The notes: generated from the letters alone by a model not told the origin. DNA of 64,000 nucleotides from Flavobacterium subsaxonicum WB 4.1-42 = DSM 21790 (GCF_000422725.1 NZ_KE383909.1:1163178-1227177); one strand, 5' to 3'. Positions 50,104 through 60,078 are shown, numbered from the stretch's first letter. Made by a program: numbers and translations.

Positions 50104-52755
50104 ATGTGGTTTGACAAATCAGTAAGCGAAATTCTTGAGGAATTCCATGTAAATCCAGCCACGGGTCTGACAGGAGCAGCAATACCAGGGCTTCAGGAAA
50201 AATATGGACCAAATGAACTTACGGCTAGAGACAGAAAAAGTATTTTTATACTTTTTCTGTCTCAGCTTAAAGACTGGCTAATTTATATCCTGCTGGCAGC
50301 GGTTATTATCACCATTTTTATGGGTGAATATATTGATGCTGCAATTATAGCTACTGTTATTATTTTAAATGCTGTAATAGGTCTCGTACAAGAAGTAAAG
50401 GCGGGCAATGCTATAGAAGCCTTAAAGACAATTATATCACACAAAGCAATTGTTAAAAGAGATGGTGCCATTACAGAAATAGAGGCAACCGCACTTGTGC
50501 CGGGCGATATTGTGCTGCTTGACGCAGGACGATATGTTCCTGCCGATCTTCGGTTGCTTGAGTCGGCTGAACTTAAAGTAGATGAATCGGCGCTTACCGG
50601 TGAGTCTTTACCGGCCACTAAAGATGCAAAGGCCAATCTAACAGATGCCAATACACCCTTGGGCGAGCAAAGCAATGTTCTGTTTATGTCAACCTTAGTT
50701 ACTTCAGGCCGTGGCGTGGGCGTTGTTGTTGCCACAGGAATGAAAACGGAACTGGGCAAAATTGCCGGGTTGATAAGTAACCAGGACCCATACAAAACAC
50801 CTTTAGAGCTTCGCCTCGACCGGCTAGGGAAAACGTTGGGCAAAATAGCCATCGGTATATGTGCTTTTATTTTTGCAGTCTCCTATTTCCAGGGCAGGAA
50901 CATTTTAGATATGTTCCTGCTTTCTATATCTCTTGCTGTGGCTTCTATACCCGAAGGCTTAACCGCCATTGTAGCCATTGTGCTTTCACTCGGCGTTACC
51001 AGGATGTCTAAAAAAAATGCCATAATACGCCGATTGGCTGCGGTGGAAACCTTAGGTTCTGTAACCAACATATGCACCGATAAGACAGGCACACTTACCC
51101 TTAATCAAATGACGGTAACAGAATTCTACTGCCTTGACGGAAAAACAGTGTCCGGTACAGCCACCTATTCAGATACCAATAGTAAAAAACTGCTTTGCAC
51201 CGCCATGATACTATGTTCTGACGCTACCTATGAAAACAGCCACGGAACCGGCGACCCTACAGAAATTGCGCTGCTGAAATGGGGAAATGAAATGGGGATT
51301 GACAGTACCGCATTACGAAAAAACAATACACGGGTAGCTGAATTGCCTTTTGATTCAGACAGGAAATTAATGTCGGTAGTAACCGAAGAAGGTGATAAAT
51401 TTACAGTGTATACCAAAGGGGCAATAGGGAGTTTATTAAAGGTTTGCACCCATGTGTTAGAGGACGGGAAATTAGCTCCCCTTACTTCAGGGCTACAGGA
51501 TCAATTCCGCAAAATAACTTCCGCCATGTCGTCTAAAGCGTTGCGCACATTAGGTGCCGCCTATAAGCACGCTGAACGTATTCCCACGATGGAAGGGATG
51601 GAAAACTCGCTGGTACTAATAGGCCTTGTGGGCATGATAGATCCGCCACGAAAAGAAGCAAAGGAATCAATACAAAAAGCTAAAAATGCAGGCATTATAA
51701 CGATAATGATAACCGGCGACCATAAAGAAACCGCTTTTGCCATTGCGCATGAAATGGGCATAGCCGAGCGGTTGGACCAGGCCATTACCGGGCCGGAAAT
51801 TGACAGCCTCAGTGCTGCTGATTTTGCCAGGACAGTAAGCAACTACCGCGTGTTTGCACGTGTTTCGCCCGAGCATAAAATCAATATTGTTTGCTCCTTA
51901 AAAGCCAAGGGCAATATTGTATCGATGACAGGCGACGGGGTTAATGATGCGCCGTCGCTTAAAGCCGCAGATATTGGGGTTGCTATGGGCATAACAGGTA
52001 CCGATGTGGCTAAAGAAGCGGCAGATATGATTTTGACGGATGATAACTTCGCCACTATCGTCGTTGCTGTCGAACAGGGCAGGAATATTTACAACAATAT
52101 TAAAAAGTCGGTTATCTTCTTACTTTCCTGCAATCTTGGCGAGGTGGTAACCATGTTTGTTTGTCTGCTTTTAGGCTGGGATGCACCACTAATAGCAACA
52201 CAACTGCTCTGGATTAATTTATTAACCGATTCCCTGCCGGCAATTGCGCTGGGTATAGATACGCCAGACCCCGGCGTAATGAAGCAAAAGCCCAGGAGCC
52301 CCATGGAAAGTTTTTTCTCTGATGGAGCTGGGTTACGCACCATTATCGGCGGCCTGCTTATAGGCGCTGTAACTATTACAGCATTTTGGTATGGGCATTA
52401 TGAGCATGGCTACAGCCCGCTTGATGAGTCGATCCCTAAAAGCACTTTAGAGTATGCTCGCTCAATGGCATTTATGGTACTCGTCGTGGCGCAGCTCCTC
52501 TATGCACTTGCCATGCGTAAACGCCATAAAACCATAATTGAAGTTGGTTTTTTTTCTAATAAATTTCTATTAGGCGCAATTTTTTTTGGCCTAGCAATGC
52601 AGATGATGCTCATTAGCATTCCATTCATGCAGAAGGCATTTAATTTACAGCCACTTGATGGATGTGGTTGGGCCATGGTATCATTTTTAGGATTACTACC
52701 TTTGCTTGTAAAAGAATTATATAAAATTTTCGCGAGGGCTTTTGACAAAGGGTAA
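50104..52755 (+). CDS. Cation P-type ATPase, Ca2+-transporting type (P2)
   Basis: 883 residues. The N-terminal cation-ATPase domain (WFDKSVSEILEEF) is followed by the actuator TGES loop (DESALTGESLPATKD), ion-site helix 4 SIPEGLTAIVAI, the phosphorylated Asp in CTDKTGTLTLNQMT, the hinge TGDGVNDAPSLK and a C-terminal domain with six helices. The PEGL motif fits the PMCA/SERCA-like or PacL branch, so Ca2+ is the likely ion, though Mn2+ or Na+ cannot be excluded. Control by an Fnr-like site suggests use under low oxygen or energy limitation. Confidence 0.93.
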   Translation: MWFDKSVSEILEEFHVNPATGLTGAAIPGLQEKYGPNELTARDRKSIFILFLSQLKDWLIYILLAAVIITIFMGEYIDAAIIATVIILNAVIGLVQEVKAGNAIEALKTIISHKAIVKRDGAITEIEATALVPGDIVLLDAGRYVPADLRLLESAELKVDESALTGESLPATKDAKANLTDANTPLGEQSNVLFMSTLVTSGRGVGVVVATGMKTELGKIAGLISNQDPYKTPLELRLDRLGKTLGKIAIGICAFIFAVSYFQGRNILDMFLLSISLAVASIPEGLTAIVAIVLSLGVTRMSKKNAIIRRLAAVETLGSVTNICTDKTGTLTLNQMTVTEFYCLDGKTVSGTATYSDTNSKKLLCTAMILCSDATYENSHGTGDPTEIALLKWGNEMGIDSTALRKNNTRVAELPFDSDRKLMSVVTEEGDKFTVYTKGAIGSLLKVCTHVLEDGKLAPLTSGLQDQFRKITSAMSSKALRTLGAAYKHAERIPTMEGMENSLVLIGLVGMIDPPRKEAKESIQKAKNAGIITIMITGDHKETAFAIAHEMGIAERLDQAITGPEIDSLSAADFARTVSNYRVFARVSPEHKINIVCSLKAKGNIVSMTGDGVNDAPSLKAADIGVAMGITGTDVAKEAADMILTDDNFATIVVAVEQGRNIYNNIKKSVIFLLSCNLGEVVTMFVCLLLGWDAPLIATQLLWINLLTDSLPAIALGIDTPDPGVMKQKPRSPMESFFSDGAGLRTIIGGLLIGAVTITAFWYGHYEHGYSPLDESIPKSTLEYARSMAFMVLVVAQLLYALAMRKRHKTIIEVGFFSNKFLLGAIFFGLAMQMMLISIPFMQKAFNLQPLDGCGWAMVSFLGLLPLLVKELYKIFARAFDKG

Positions 52756-52891
52756 GTGATTATACTCCCTATATCTTATTCCTGGCATATTTTCTCTAAA
52801 GCTAATGGTTGCCTGAAAAATATTTATGGCCTTAAAATCATTATGCAGAATACTATTTTAAGTTGCCGCTACTGGTAAACAACATTGTTCT

Positions 52892-53308
52892 TTAGTTGTC
52901 AATTTTTATATCTATTAAGCATTTAAGGTCCTTAATTTTTTTCTGATCCCTTACCTCTACACGTATACCCCTTCCCTCGGCATAAACCTTCGCAGCAATT
53001 AACTCTTCTTTAATTAAATCCGAAACAGTAGTAGCTAAAACCGCATCAGTAGCCTTTAGTCCAAAAACAAAAGCAACCCGAAAGAAACCGTCGCGGGGCA
53101 GTAAATACAACAGCACTCTCTTTTTGTCATTAAGCCTATAGCCCCAACCATATTTGTCGCCACTATATTTCCATTCTTCTGTTGCTACATTACCAGTTTT
53201 TAATGTGTATTGCCTTAAAGTTTCCCATAGGTCATAGCTGCCGCCAAGCGCTGATTTTAGTTCAGCTTCTGTAGGCATTTGTAGTTTATTTGTAAATATA
53301 CTTTTCAT
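52892..53308 (-). CDS. DUF3788 protein
   Basis: 138 residues. TEEWKYSGDKYGWGYRLNDKK followed by LLYLLPRDGFFRVAFVFG is the typical core of DUF3788, a small alpha/beta domain related to YdhG/DUF1801-like proteins. Cytoplasmic, function unknown. It is the last gene of a minus-strand group, about 95 nt after the 53-residue protein. Confidence 0.8.
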   Translation of the reverse strand: MKSIFTNKLQMPTEAELKSALGGSYDLWETLRQYTLKTGNVATEEWKYSGDKYGWGYRLNDKKRVLLYLLPRDGFFRVAFVFGLKATDAVLATTVSDLIKEELIAAKVYAEGRGIRVEVRDQKKIKDLKCLIDIKIDN

Positions 53309-53403
53309 CAGGTAGTTATAATTTTGCTGTTCAATGTATTTATATACAACGCTAAAATACGTTTTACTAACTAATTACAAAAGTAATCACTACGTGTTCC
53401 TGA

Positions 53404-53565
53404 CTAAAAACGTAATCCCTTTTTTTCAATCTCTTTAACCAGCTTTTCAGGAATTGGCCTGCAGTTGCAATTCTTTTGGTGCTCAATGTGCCAATGAACC
53501 CGCTCTTCAAATGACGGGTTTGTAGGCATTTTATTTTTTAGATGCCATTCCCTGTTGATTTTCAT
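53404..53565 (-). CDS. Small conserved-looking His/Cys protein
   Basis: 53 residues from ATG (53565) to TAG. The sequence PSFEERVHWHIEHQKNCNCR followed by IPEKLVKEIEKKG has a His-rich helix and a C-x-C pair, suggesting a metal site. The ATG overlaps the stop codon of the upstream flavodoxin-fold oxidoreductase by 4 nt (ATGA), so the two are translationally coupled. Function not known. Confidence 0.65.
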   Translation of the reverse strand: MKINREWHLKNKMPTNPSFEERVHWHIEHQKNCNCRPIPEKLVKEIEKKGLRF

Positions 53566-54137
53566 ATCATGCTATTTATATTTTTGAGTAACTTACTTAT
53601 TTTTTGCCTTCTCATATCCTCATCTAAAAACCGAACCCTGCCAACCCTGGTATGAGTAACCGGCGTGATACCACAGTAATAAAATATGGCACGTTTAACC
53701 GTATTAAGGTCGCTGTTGCGGTAACTGAAATAAAGCCACCACCAGGGAGCATCGGATGTAGTAATCAGATGGGCGCTTCGGCCCTTCAAAAGCTTATCCC
53801 AAAGTGAACCCTTTGTATGATGCCTGAAGGCAAATCCTGGAAGAAGTGTCCGGTCAAAAAAACCTTTTAAAAGTGCAGGTACCGATCCCCACCATACAGG
53901 ATAGATAATAACCCAGTGGTTACACCATAAAATATTACTTTGCGCCATTTTCAGGTCGGGTTCCAGCTCCTGAACAACAGCGTAGCCTTTCCACAATATC
54001 GGATCAAAATCCATATCGCCAAGGTTTTGCCTTCTTACAACATGTCCTGCAAGCCTGGCGGCATTTTCATATTCGTTTGCTATCTGCCCGTTAAAACTTT
54101 GTTTTTCCGGGTGCGCCAGTAGTATATAAACATTCAT
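53562..54137 (-). CDS. NAD(P)H oxidoreductase, flavodoxin_2 fold
   Basis: 191 residues: VYILLAHPEKQSFNGQIANEY is the FMN loop of MdaB/NQO-type quinone reductases, and IIYPVWWGSVPALLKGFFDR the second flavin contact. It would reduce quinones by two electrons with NAD(P)H. It is the second gene of a minus-strand set, 11 nt after the CMD-family gene, and is coupled to the small His/Cys protein downstream. Confidence 0.9.
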   Translation of the reverse strand: MNVYILLAHPEKQSFNGQIANEYENAARLAGHVVRRQNLGDMDFDPILWKGYAVVQELEPDLKMAQSNILWCNHWVIIYPVWWGSVPALLKGFFDRTLLPGFAFRHHTKGSLWDKLLKGRSAHLITTSDAPWWWLYFSYRNSDLNTVKRAIFYYCGITPVTHTRVGRVRFLDEDMRRQKISKLLKNINSMI

Positions 54138-54148
54138 TGGACTTAGAT

Positions 54149-54448
54149 TTAAAGGTCATACGCCTCAAGGGCAGGTTGTAAACAGGTGGCAACACCCACC
54201 AGTCCGCAAACCGATAATGTAAGGACAATAGCATCTCGCACTTCTTTTCTTGTTGCGCCAAGGCCCTTAGCCATTTGTGCATGAAAAACTACTGCCGGGG
54301 CATCTCCCGCGCTTGCTTTAAGGCCTATATATAACAGCTGCTTTGTCCTGGCATCCAGGCCATCGGTATTTATAAGTGAATCTATAAGGCTATCAAAAGC
54401 TTGTGCCACCTCTGGCACCTCAGTTCTAAAAGTGTCTAATGCATTCAT
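54149..54448 (-). CDS. Carboxymuconolactone decarboxylase/AhpD-like protein
   Basis: 99 residues, all-helical CMD fold: GLDARTKQLLYIGLKASAGDAPAVVFHAQMAKGLGATRKEV. The AhpD-type Cys-x-x-Cys redox pair is absent at the usual place (it reads GDAPAVVFH), while the proton-relay His is kept. Antioxidant peroxidase-partner activity is therefore doubtful. It is the first gene of the unit with the quinone reductase. Confidence 0.83.
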   Translation of the reverse strand: MNALDTFRTEVPEVAQAFDSLIDSLINTDGLDARTKQLLYIGLKASAGDAPAVVFHAQMAKGLGATRKEVRDAIVLTLSVCGLVGVATCLQPALEAYDL

Positions 54449-54489
54449 ATGTTTACTATTTAATTATTGGCATTAATTTTTACCGCCTT

Positions 54490-55085
54490 TTATTTTTTCC
54501 ATATCCTGTACCCTAAACGGACTACGGGTGATATATCGGTATTGGGAATGTGGTAGGTAACACCGCTAAAATCAATACTGTTGTCCTTCCTGATATAGAC
54601 ATGGAGACCCGGCTGGATATAGAAACGTGGGCCAATAAAAAACTGGTAACTTAACCCTAAGCCGGTGTCTGTGCTGCGGAGGTCTATATGCATACCGCTA
54701 TTTATCTGCGTAATTCTAAAAGTATGAAATTCCAGATAGGTATAAACCTCAAGGTTTTACCATACATTATAACCGAAGAACACGCCCGGTGAGGTAGTGT
54801 AATAGCGTTTAAAATCGGTCGACGAATTGTTTATACCTGCCTTCTCTGCATTGTAAGTACCGCCATTGATGATACTTGCCCTTAACCTGAATTTTTTATA
54901 GCGGTATCCTAAAGCAAAATGGTAGCCACCGGTAAAAAACATGGGCACAAGGCTCTCTGCTTCCAGAGCCTGTTTTATTTCATAATTGGGCGGTGAAGGT
55001 TTCCAGAAAGTACCCGGCGGGGTGTTTAACTGAGCAAATACATGGGTAAAGGCTGCCAGAAAATAAGGGTAATGGTGTTTTTCAT
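54490..55085 (-). pseudogene. Broken outer-membrane beta-barrel protein
   Basis: From the ATG at 55085 (MKNTITLIF) a single missing T in a T-run shifts the frame out of the signal peptide. With the shift repaired it reads LAAFTHVFAQLNTPPG, and a barrel follows with segments PMFFTGGYHFALGYRYKKF and DFKRYYTTSPGVFFGYNVW. A TAA at about 54757-54759 then interrupts it in frame. Beyond the stop the barrel continues (GLGLSYQFFIGPRFYIQPGL) to IWKK. Two independent lesions make this a decayed gene of about 198 codons. Confidence 0.75.
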
Positions 55086-55201
55086 ATTTTTAAGTTTATA
55101 TCAAAACAGGTCCTGATTAGAGGCCACTATAAGGTAGTACTGCACCTTAGTGGTTGGCATTATTATTTACGCAAGTTCTTATTTATCCATAGGCCAAAAA
55201 A

Positions 55202-55298
55202 TGACTTTTATCAGCCTCCCTGATGATACAGGTCACTTTTACATTCTAACTCATGTGATGTACATCATTTATACAACCGATATAGAACAATAGTTTTG
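55202..55298 (+). promoter_or_regulatory. Three Crp/Fnr-type sites and ppsA promoter
   Basis: TGACTTTTATCA (55202-55213), TGATACAGGTCA (55224-55235) and TGATGTACATCA (55256-55267, perfect palindrome) all fit TGA-N6-TCA. The -7 box TAGTTTTG (55291-55298) is exact. The centre of the third site is 36.5 nt from the last G of the -7 box, close to the -41.5 position of class II activators. Confidence 0.7.
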
Positions 55299-55344
55299 TA
55301 TTTGTAAAGAGCTGTTCACAGCCTTACTACTAATAAAAACTAAA

Positions 55345-57732
55345 ATGGAAAATTTCATCAAACAATTTAATGAGACGGCAATTACAGATATTGCATTGGT
55401 AGGTGGTAAAAATGCATCGCTGGGAGAGATGTACAATAATTTAGCGCCTAAAGGTTTAAATATTCCTGAGGGTTTTGCGGTAACGGTCGCCGCCTACAAA
55501 TATTTTATAACGTACAACAACCTTCAGCTTAGGCTCAAGGAATTTATGGCAGGGCTGGAAAGGGAAACATTTAGCAACCTGAATGAGACAGGCCAAAAGG
55601 CACGGAAATTAATAATGGATGCTAAATTTCCAAGTGAACTTGATAGGGCAATAACACATGCCTACGATACCACTTTTGCACATGTGGATCAAGAGGTTGC
55701 GGTGCGCAGCAGTGCCACTGCCGAAGACCTGGCCGATGCCAGTTTTGCCGGCCAGCATGATTCGTTTTTAAACATTAAAGGGCCAGTTGCCTTAATATAT
55801 GCCGTTAAGTGCTGCTTTGCCTCTCTGTATACCGACAGGGCTATTAAATATCGGGAAGATAAAGGTTTTGATCATAATAAGGTATTCCTTTCGGTAGGGA
55901 TACAGCAAATGGTACGGTCTGATATAGGATGTTCCGGCATTGGTTTTACGCTTGAACCGGAATCCGGATTTAAGGATGTAGTACATCTGGCAGGTACCTG
56001 GGGACTTGGCGAAAATATTGTGCAGGGGCTTGTAACCCCCGATGAATTCATAGTTTTTAAGCCTTCCCTTATACAAAATAAGAAAGCCATACTGCAAAAA
56101 AACCTGGGCAGCAAAGGCAAAATACTGGTGTATAATACTGCGGCTACAGGTACTAACTCCACCGTAAACAAAATAACGCCGAGGGAGCTTAGCGAAAAAT
56201 TTGTATTAAGTGATAATGAAATTGAGCAATTAGCACGCTGGGCAATTATCATAGAAGAACATTACAATAAACCCATGGATTTTGAATGGGCAAAAGATGG
56301 GCTGGACAATAAAATTTATATTATACAGGCACGGCCGGAAACGGTACATTCACAACAAAAATCATTACATGTAACTACTTATAAAATTACAGAAAAAAGC
56401 ACTGTACTGGCAACTGGGGAAGCAATTGGTACGGCAATAACAAGCGGTTACGCCAAATTACTGGCCTCACCTGCAGAATCACACAAATTAAACCCGGGTG
56501 ATATTTTGATTACCGATTTGACAAGCCCCGACTGGGATCCTATCCTTAAAAAAGTGGCCGGCATAGTAACCAATAAAGGCGGCAGGACCAGCCATGCCTC
56601 TATTATAGCCCGCGAACTTGGTGTGGTGGCCATAGTAGGTACCGGTAATGCAACAGCCTCTATTAAAGATGGCGACCTGATTACCCTGAGCTGTGCCGAA
56701 GGCAAAACCGGCCACATATATAAAGGAAAACTTTCCTGGACCGAGACCCCTATTGATATGGAACAAATACATTTACCGGAACATCCTAAAGCAATGCTCA
56801 TTGTTGGAGAGCCGGAAAAGGCTTTTCAATTGTCTTTTTACCCGAACCATGGTGTTGGGCTAATGCGACTGGAATTCATAATTAATAATTATGTTAAGGT
56901 GCACCCCATGGCACTTGTTAAACCAGAACTGGTAGATGATAAAGATGAGAGGCTTATACTTGATAACCTGACCCGAAACTATAAAAGTAAAGAACAGTAT
57001 TTTATAGATAAGTTATCGCAGGGTGTGGCTACCCTTGCGGCAGCTTTTTACCCTAAAGAGGTTATTGTTAGAATGAGCGACTTCAAGACTAATGAATATT
57101 CCGGGCTGATTGGGGGCAAATACTTTGAGCCGGAAGAAGAAAACCCAATGCTTGGTTTTAGGGGTGCTTCCCGCTACTACCACGAGCGTTACAGGGAAGG
57201 TTTCAGGCTGGAGTGCGAAGCCATGAAAGTGGTGCGTAACGAAATGGGGCTAACCAATGTAAAAATCATGATACCCTTTTGCCGCACGGTAGAAGAAGGC
57301 AAAAAAGTAGTTGCCATGATGGAAGATTATGGGTTAAAGCAACATGATAACAACCTGGAGATCTATGTTATGGCAGAAATACCATCTAATGTGCTGCTGG
57401 CGGAAAATTTTGCCAAGGTGTTTGACGGTTTTTCTATAGGTTCTAACGACCTTACGCAGCTTACTTTAGGCATAGACCGGGACTCAGCATTAATAGCCAA
57501 CCTGTTTGACGAACAAAATGCAGCCAGCAAACAATTAATTTGTATGATGATACAAAAAGCCAGGCAGCTGCATAAAAAAGTTGGATTGTGTGGGCAGGCA
57601 GCCAGTGACTCTAAAGCTTTTACCGAAATGCTTGTGCTGGCCGGTATAGACAGTATATCGTTTAATCCTGATGCGCTCATACAGGGTATCCAAAATATAA
57701 ATGCCGTAAATTTACCTGCAATCGTACACTAA
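55345..57732 (+). CDS. ppsA: Phosphoenolpyruvate synthase
   Basis: 795 residues. It converts pyruvate plus ATP to phosphoenolpyruvate, AMP and phosphate. The N-terminal ATP-grasp domain runs GGKNASLGEM ... VRSSATAEDLADASFAGQ. The mobile domain holds the phospho-His in GGRTSHASIIARE. The C-terminal TIM barrel has FSIGSNDLTQLTLGIDRDS and the catalytic Cys region KVGLCGQAASDS. Length matches the bacterial enzyme. Upstream Crp/Fnr-type sites suggest induction under oxygen or carbon stress; a bidirectional terminator follows. Confidence 0.97.
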   Translation: MENFIKQFNETAITDIALVGGKNASLGEMYNNLAPKGLNIPEGFAVTVAAYKYFITYNNLQLRLKEFMAGLERETFSNLNETGQKARKLIMDAKFPSELDRAITHAYDTTFAHVDQEVAVRSSATAEDLADASFAGQHDSFLNIKGPVALIYAVKCCFASLYTDRAIKYREDKGFDHNKVFLSVGIQQMVRSDIGCSGIGFTLEPESGFKDVVHLAGTWGLGENIVQGLVTPDEFIVFKPSLIQNKKAILQKNLGSKGKILVYNTAATGTNSTVNKITPRELSEKFVLSDNEIEQLARWAIIIEEHYNKPMDFEWAKDGLDNKIYIIQARPETVHSQQKSLHVTTYKITEKSTVLATGEAIGTAITSGYAKLLASPAESHKLNPGDILITDLTSPDWDPILKKVAGIVTNKGGRTSHASIIARELGVVAIVGTGNATASIKDGDLITLSCAEGKTGHIYKGKLSWTETPIDMEQIHLPEHPKAMLIVGEPEKAFQLSFYPNHGVGLMRLEFIINNYVKVHPMALVKPELVDDKDERLILDNLTRNYKSKEQYFIDKLSQGVATLAAAFYPKEVIVRMSDFKTNEYSGLIGGKYFEPEEENPMLGFRGASRYYHERYREGFRLECEAMKVVRNEMGLTNVKIMIPFCRTVEEGKKVVAMMEDYGLKQHDNNLEIYVMAEIPSNVLLAENFAKVFDGFSIGSNDLTQLTLGIDRDSALIANLFDEQNAASKQLICMMIQKARQLHKKVGLCGQAASDSKAFTEMLVLAGIDSISFNPDALIQGIQNINAVNLPAIVH

Positions 57733-57748
57733 ATTTGTTTACTATACA

Positions 57749-57790
57749 CATGATAAAGGCCTATATCTCTACAGGCCTTTATCATGCTTT
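57749..57790. terminator. Bidirectional terminator between ppsA and LOG gene
   Basis: 14-bp perfect stem CATGATAAAGGCCT / AGGCCTTTATCATG with T-rich sequence after it on the plus strand. The right arm includes the stop codon of the convergent LOG-family gene. Confidence 0.8.
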
Positions 57791-58540
57791 TTTAAGTTGA
57801 AAGCCGTGCTCTAACAACCACCCGAAGGGTTTGGCTTTTATCGTTGGCTTCAGTTCAAATTTTTTAATGCTGTTTTCCATTATAAAAGTACGGGCCTGCT
57901 CAATATCATCTGTAACCAGAAATAATTTTAGATCGACTTCGCTTATCGTTCCCTGTTTAAGCATCACCTCCAGGTGGTCTAATAATGTTTTATGATATTC
58001 CTTATTAAAAATAACCACCGGAAAATTTTTTATCTTGCCCGTTTGTATAAGCGTCAGGGCTTCAAAATATTCATCAAGGGTACCAAAACCTCCGGGCATG
58101 ACTACAAAGGCAAAAGAATATTTAACCAAAAGTATTTTACGTATAAAAAAATGTTTTACCTGCACCCATTTATCAAGGTAAGCGTTAGGCATTTGTTCTG
58201 TTGATAGTTGAATATTACAGCCCACTGACCTTCCTCCTACCTCTTTTGCACCCCGATTTGCAGCTTCCATGAGCCCCGGCCCGCCACCGGTCATAACGGT
58301 AAACCCCAATTTGGCAAATTCACCCGAAGCCTGCCGGGTAAATTCATAGTGCGGGTGCCCTTCTTTAAACCTTGCTGATCCAAAAATTGTAATGCATGGC
58401 CCTACAAAATGCAGTTTACGGAAACAGCGTATAAGTTCAAACATTGTTATCAGGGTAAATTTAAATTCCTGCCATCTTGATTGCGGACCTTCAAGAAACT
58501 GGATCTCCGATTTACCGGATGCTTTGCTGGTAGATGCCAT
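57782..58540 (-). CDS. LOG/TIGR00730-family nucleotide phosphoribohydrolase
   Basis: 252 residues. The Rossmann-like lysine decarboxylase fold has TGGGPGLMEAANRGA and PGGFGTLDEYFEAL, the two signature motifs of LOG proteins (including PpnN/YgdH relatives), which cleave nucleoside 5'-monophosphates to base plus ribose 5-phosphate. In bacteria such enzymes salvage or adjust nucleotide pools during stress. It is the last gene of the probable nine-gene minus-strand operon, 13 nt after the membrane protein gene. Confidence 0.9.
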   Translation of the reverse strand: MASTSKASGKSEIQFLEGPQSRWQEFKFTLITMFELIRCFRKLHFVGPCITIFGSARFKEGHPHYEFTRQASGEFAKLGFTVMTGGGPGLMEAANRGAKEVGGRSVGCNIQLSTEQMPNAYLDKWVQVKHFFIRKILLVKYSFAFVVMPGGFGTLDEYFEALTLIQTGKIKNFPVVIFNKEYHKTLLDHLEVMLKQGTISEVDLKLFLVTDDIEQARTFIMENSIKKFELKPTIKAKPFGWLLEHGFQLKKA

Positions 58541-58553
58541 TTAATTACAATTT

Positions 58554-59033
58554 TTAATAATTATATAAGTCAAGTTCATTAACATGCTCATTTATCCTGC
58601 GCCACACTAATGTATCCGTGTGGGTGGTGTCAACATCATGTATCCAATCAAAGTAAGGCATTAGCGCACGGCGTTCTACAATGCGCTTTCTGTAACCAAA
58701 ATTAAACCGGTCGCCCCGCATCTGGATCTCTATAGTATGGCCCGATTGCTGTTTATCCCTAAAAACAATAGTTTGTGTTTTCCAGTCGCCTCCCCAAACA
58801 AAAAATGATCGTATAGACAGTATAGTACTAATAATAATTATGGTAATAATTACCGGTTTCTTACTTTTAAAATAACCCAGAAGGCTCCCTATTAGGAGTA
58901 CTAAACTGCACAGCGCAACAAAAAGCACCAAAAAATGTACTGCCCCGTTATTTATATATAGGGCCGTATAACGGTTTACAGCGGCAATGCTAAATGAAAT
59001 AACAAATAGCAGAAACAAATAAATCTGCTTCAT
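58554..59033 (-). CDS. Hypothetical membrane protein
   Basis: 159 residues with three predicted helices (about 3-18, 31-53 and 58-75), then a soluble tail (DWKTQTIVFRDKQQSGHTIE ... INEHVNELDLYNY). Not recognised as a known family. The start overlaps the stop of the baeRF gene by one base, so it is coupled to it. No function is proposed. Confidence 0.7.
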   Translation of the reverse strand: MKQIYLFLLFVISFSIAAVNRYTALYINNGAVHFLVLFVALCSLVLLIGSLLGYFKSKKPVIITIIIISTILSIRSFFVWGGDWKTQTIVFRDKQQSGHTIEIQMRGDRFNFGYRKRIVERRALMPYFDWIHDVDTTHTDTLVWRRINEHVNELDLYNY

Positions 59034-60049
59034 TAATATTTTAATTTTAGAGCCATGTTACCTATCGATTGCATTTCATTCTGGTCGGCTAATATGACAT
59101 CGCCCTTTTTATTGATTACATTCCACACCATTTCGCAGCAGGCACCTTCCTCGTCTCCATTAAAAGCGGCATCTTTATTTATAACAAGCAAGTCTCCTTT
59201 GCCGTTCCTGGCCGCATTTAAAATCTCTCGTTTAGCGGTGATGGCCCTGCCGTTTTTTATCAGGCCTTTCATTAGTTCAATACGGCTTTCCTTTTTTTGC
59301 TTTTGCAATAATAACAGAGCGTTCCATGCAGACGCAGCTAAGGTGTGATGGGTATGGTCGCCGGATAAAGGCACATAAGCACAATAAATAGATTTAAAAC
59401 GTGCCGCTTTGATAAAGCGGTCATAATTGGTGGCGGTACTGATGATAACGTAATGCAGGCCTGTGCTGTTATAAAGCTCTATTAACGCTTTATCAAGGTT
59501 ATTTAAAAATTCATCAAGATGATGTTGTGAGCTTTCATCTAATGGCTGAAAACCGGGAGCGAAATATGCTGCACCTTCCAAGACAGGAAATGTTTTGTCC
59601 TTTACCTCATTAATTACCTGGTCGTTACGCGCATATAAGAGTTTTACACCTTGGCGGGAAAGCACCAGTATATGATATTCTTTAAAGTTGGTGATAATGG
59701 GGATCAATGGCCTGAGATCGAATTTATCGGATACCTGCACAGTGTTATGAGCTACGGGCCATATTGATTTTACAACACTTTTTATATTCTCTGAGAGATA
59801 TATGGTTATGCTTTTAGAGGTGCTGTTTAGGTCTATATCCTGGTACAATGTATTTATTTTTTCCAGGATAGCGTTTAACGGCATTTTATTAAATTTCTCT
59901 AACACAAGATATTTTGCCTGGTCTAAAAGGCTTTCCAATTCTACTTTTAGTTTAGTGTCATCGGCCTGGCATAAAGGTGTGTTCATTGAAATGGTTATGC
60001 ATGGTGCAGTGGTAGCATGTATTATTGTGTGTAGATTAATATTTTTCAT
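59033..60049 (-). CDS. baeRF-family protein (eRF1-like domain)
   Basis: 338 residues of the bacterial archaeo-eukaryotic release factor family. An N-terminal domain (ITISMNTPLCQADDTKLKVELESLL) is followed by the middle domain, which has LVLSRQGVKLLYARND and VIISTATNYDRFIKAARF, and a C-terminal L7Ae-like domain (NGRAITAKREILNAARNGKGDLLVINKD). Members of this family are thought to act on stalled or hibernating ribosomes. The GGQ motif of true release factors is not seen. It sits inside the stress operon with BON and LOG genes. Confidence 0.8.
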   Translation of the reverse strand: MKNINLHTIIHATTAPCITISMNTPLCQADDTKLKVELESLLDQAKYLVLEKFNKMPLNAILEKINTLYQDIDLNSTSKSITIYLSENIKSVVKSIWPVAHNTVQVSDKFDLRPLIPIITNFKEYHILVLSRQGVKLLYARNDQVINEVKDKTFPVLEGAAYFAPGFQPLDESSQHHLDEFLNNLDKALIELYNSTGLHYVIISTATNYDRFIKAARFKSIYCAYVPLSGDHTHHTLAASAWNALLLLQKQKKESRIELMKGLIKNGRAITAKREILNAARNGKGDLLVINKDAAFNGDEEGACCEMVWNVINKKGDVILADQNEMQSIGNMALKLKY

Positions 60050-60078
60050 GACTATAATATTAAGAGATTTGATAGGTT

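Noticed and set aside
55202..55213. First TGA-N6-TCA site as an activator site for the divergent beta-barrel gene
   Set aside because: The best minus-strand -7-like sequence is one base off the 36.5-nt spacing and poorly matched, and the gene is broken. Kept only as part of the ppsA upstream cluster.
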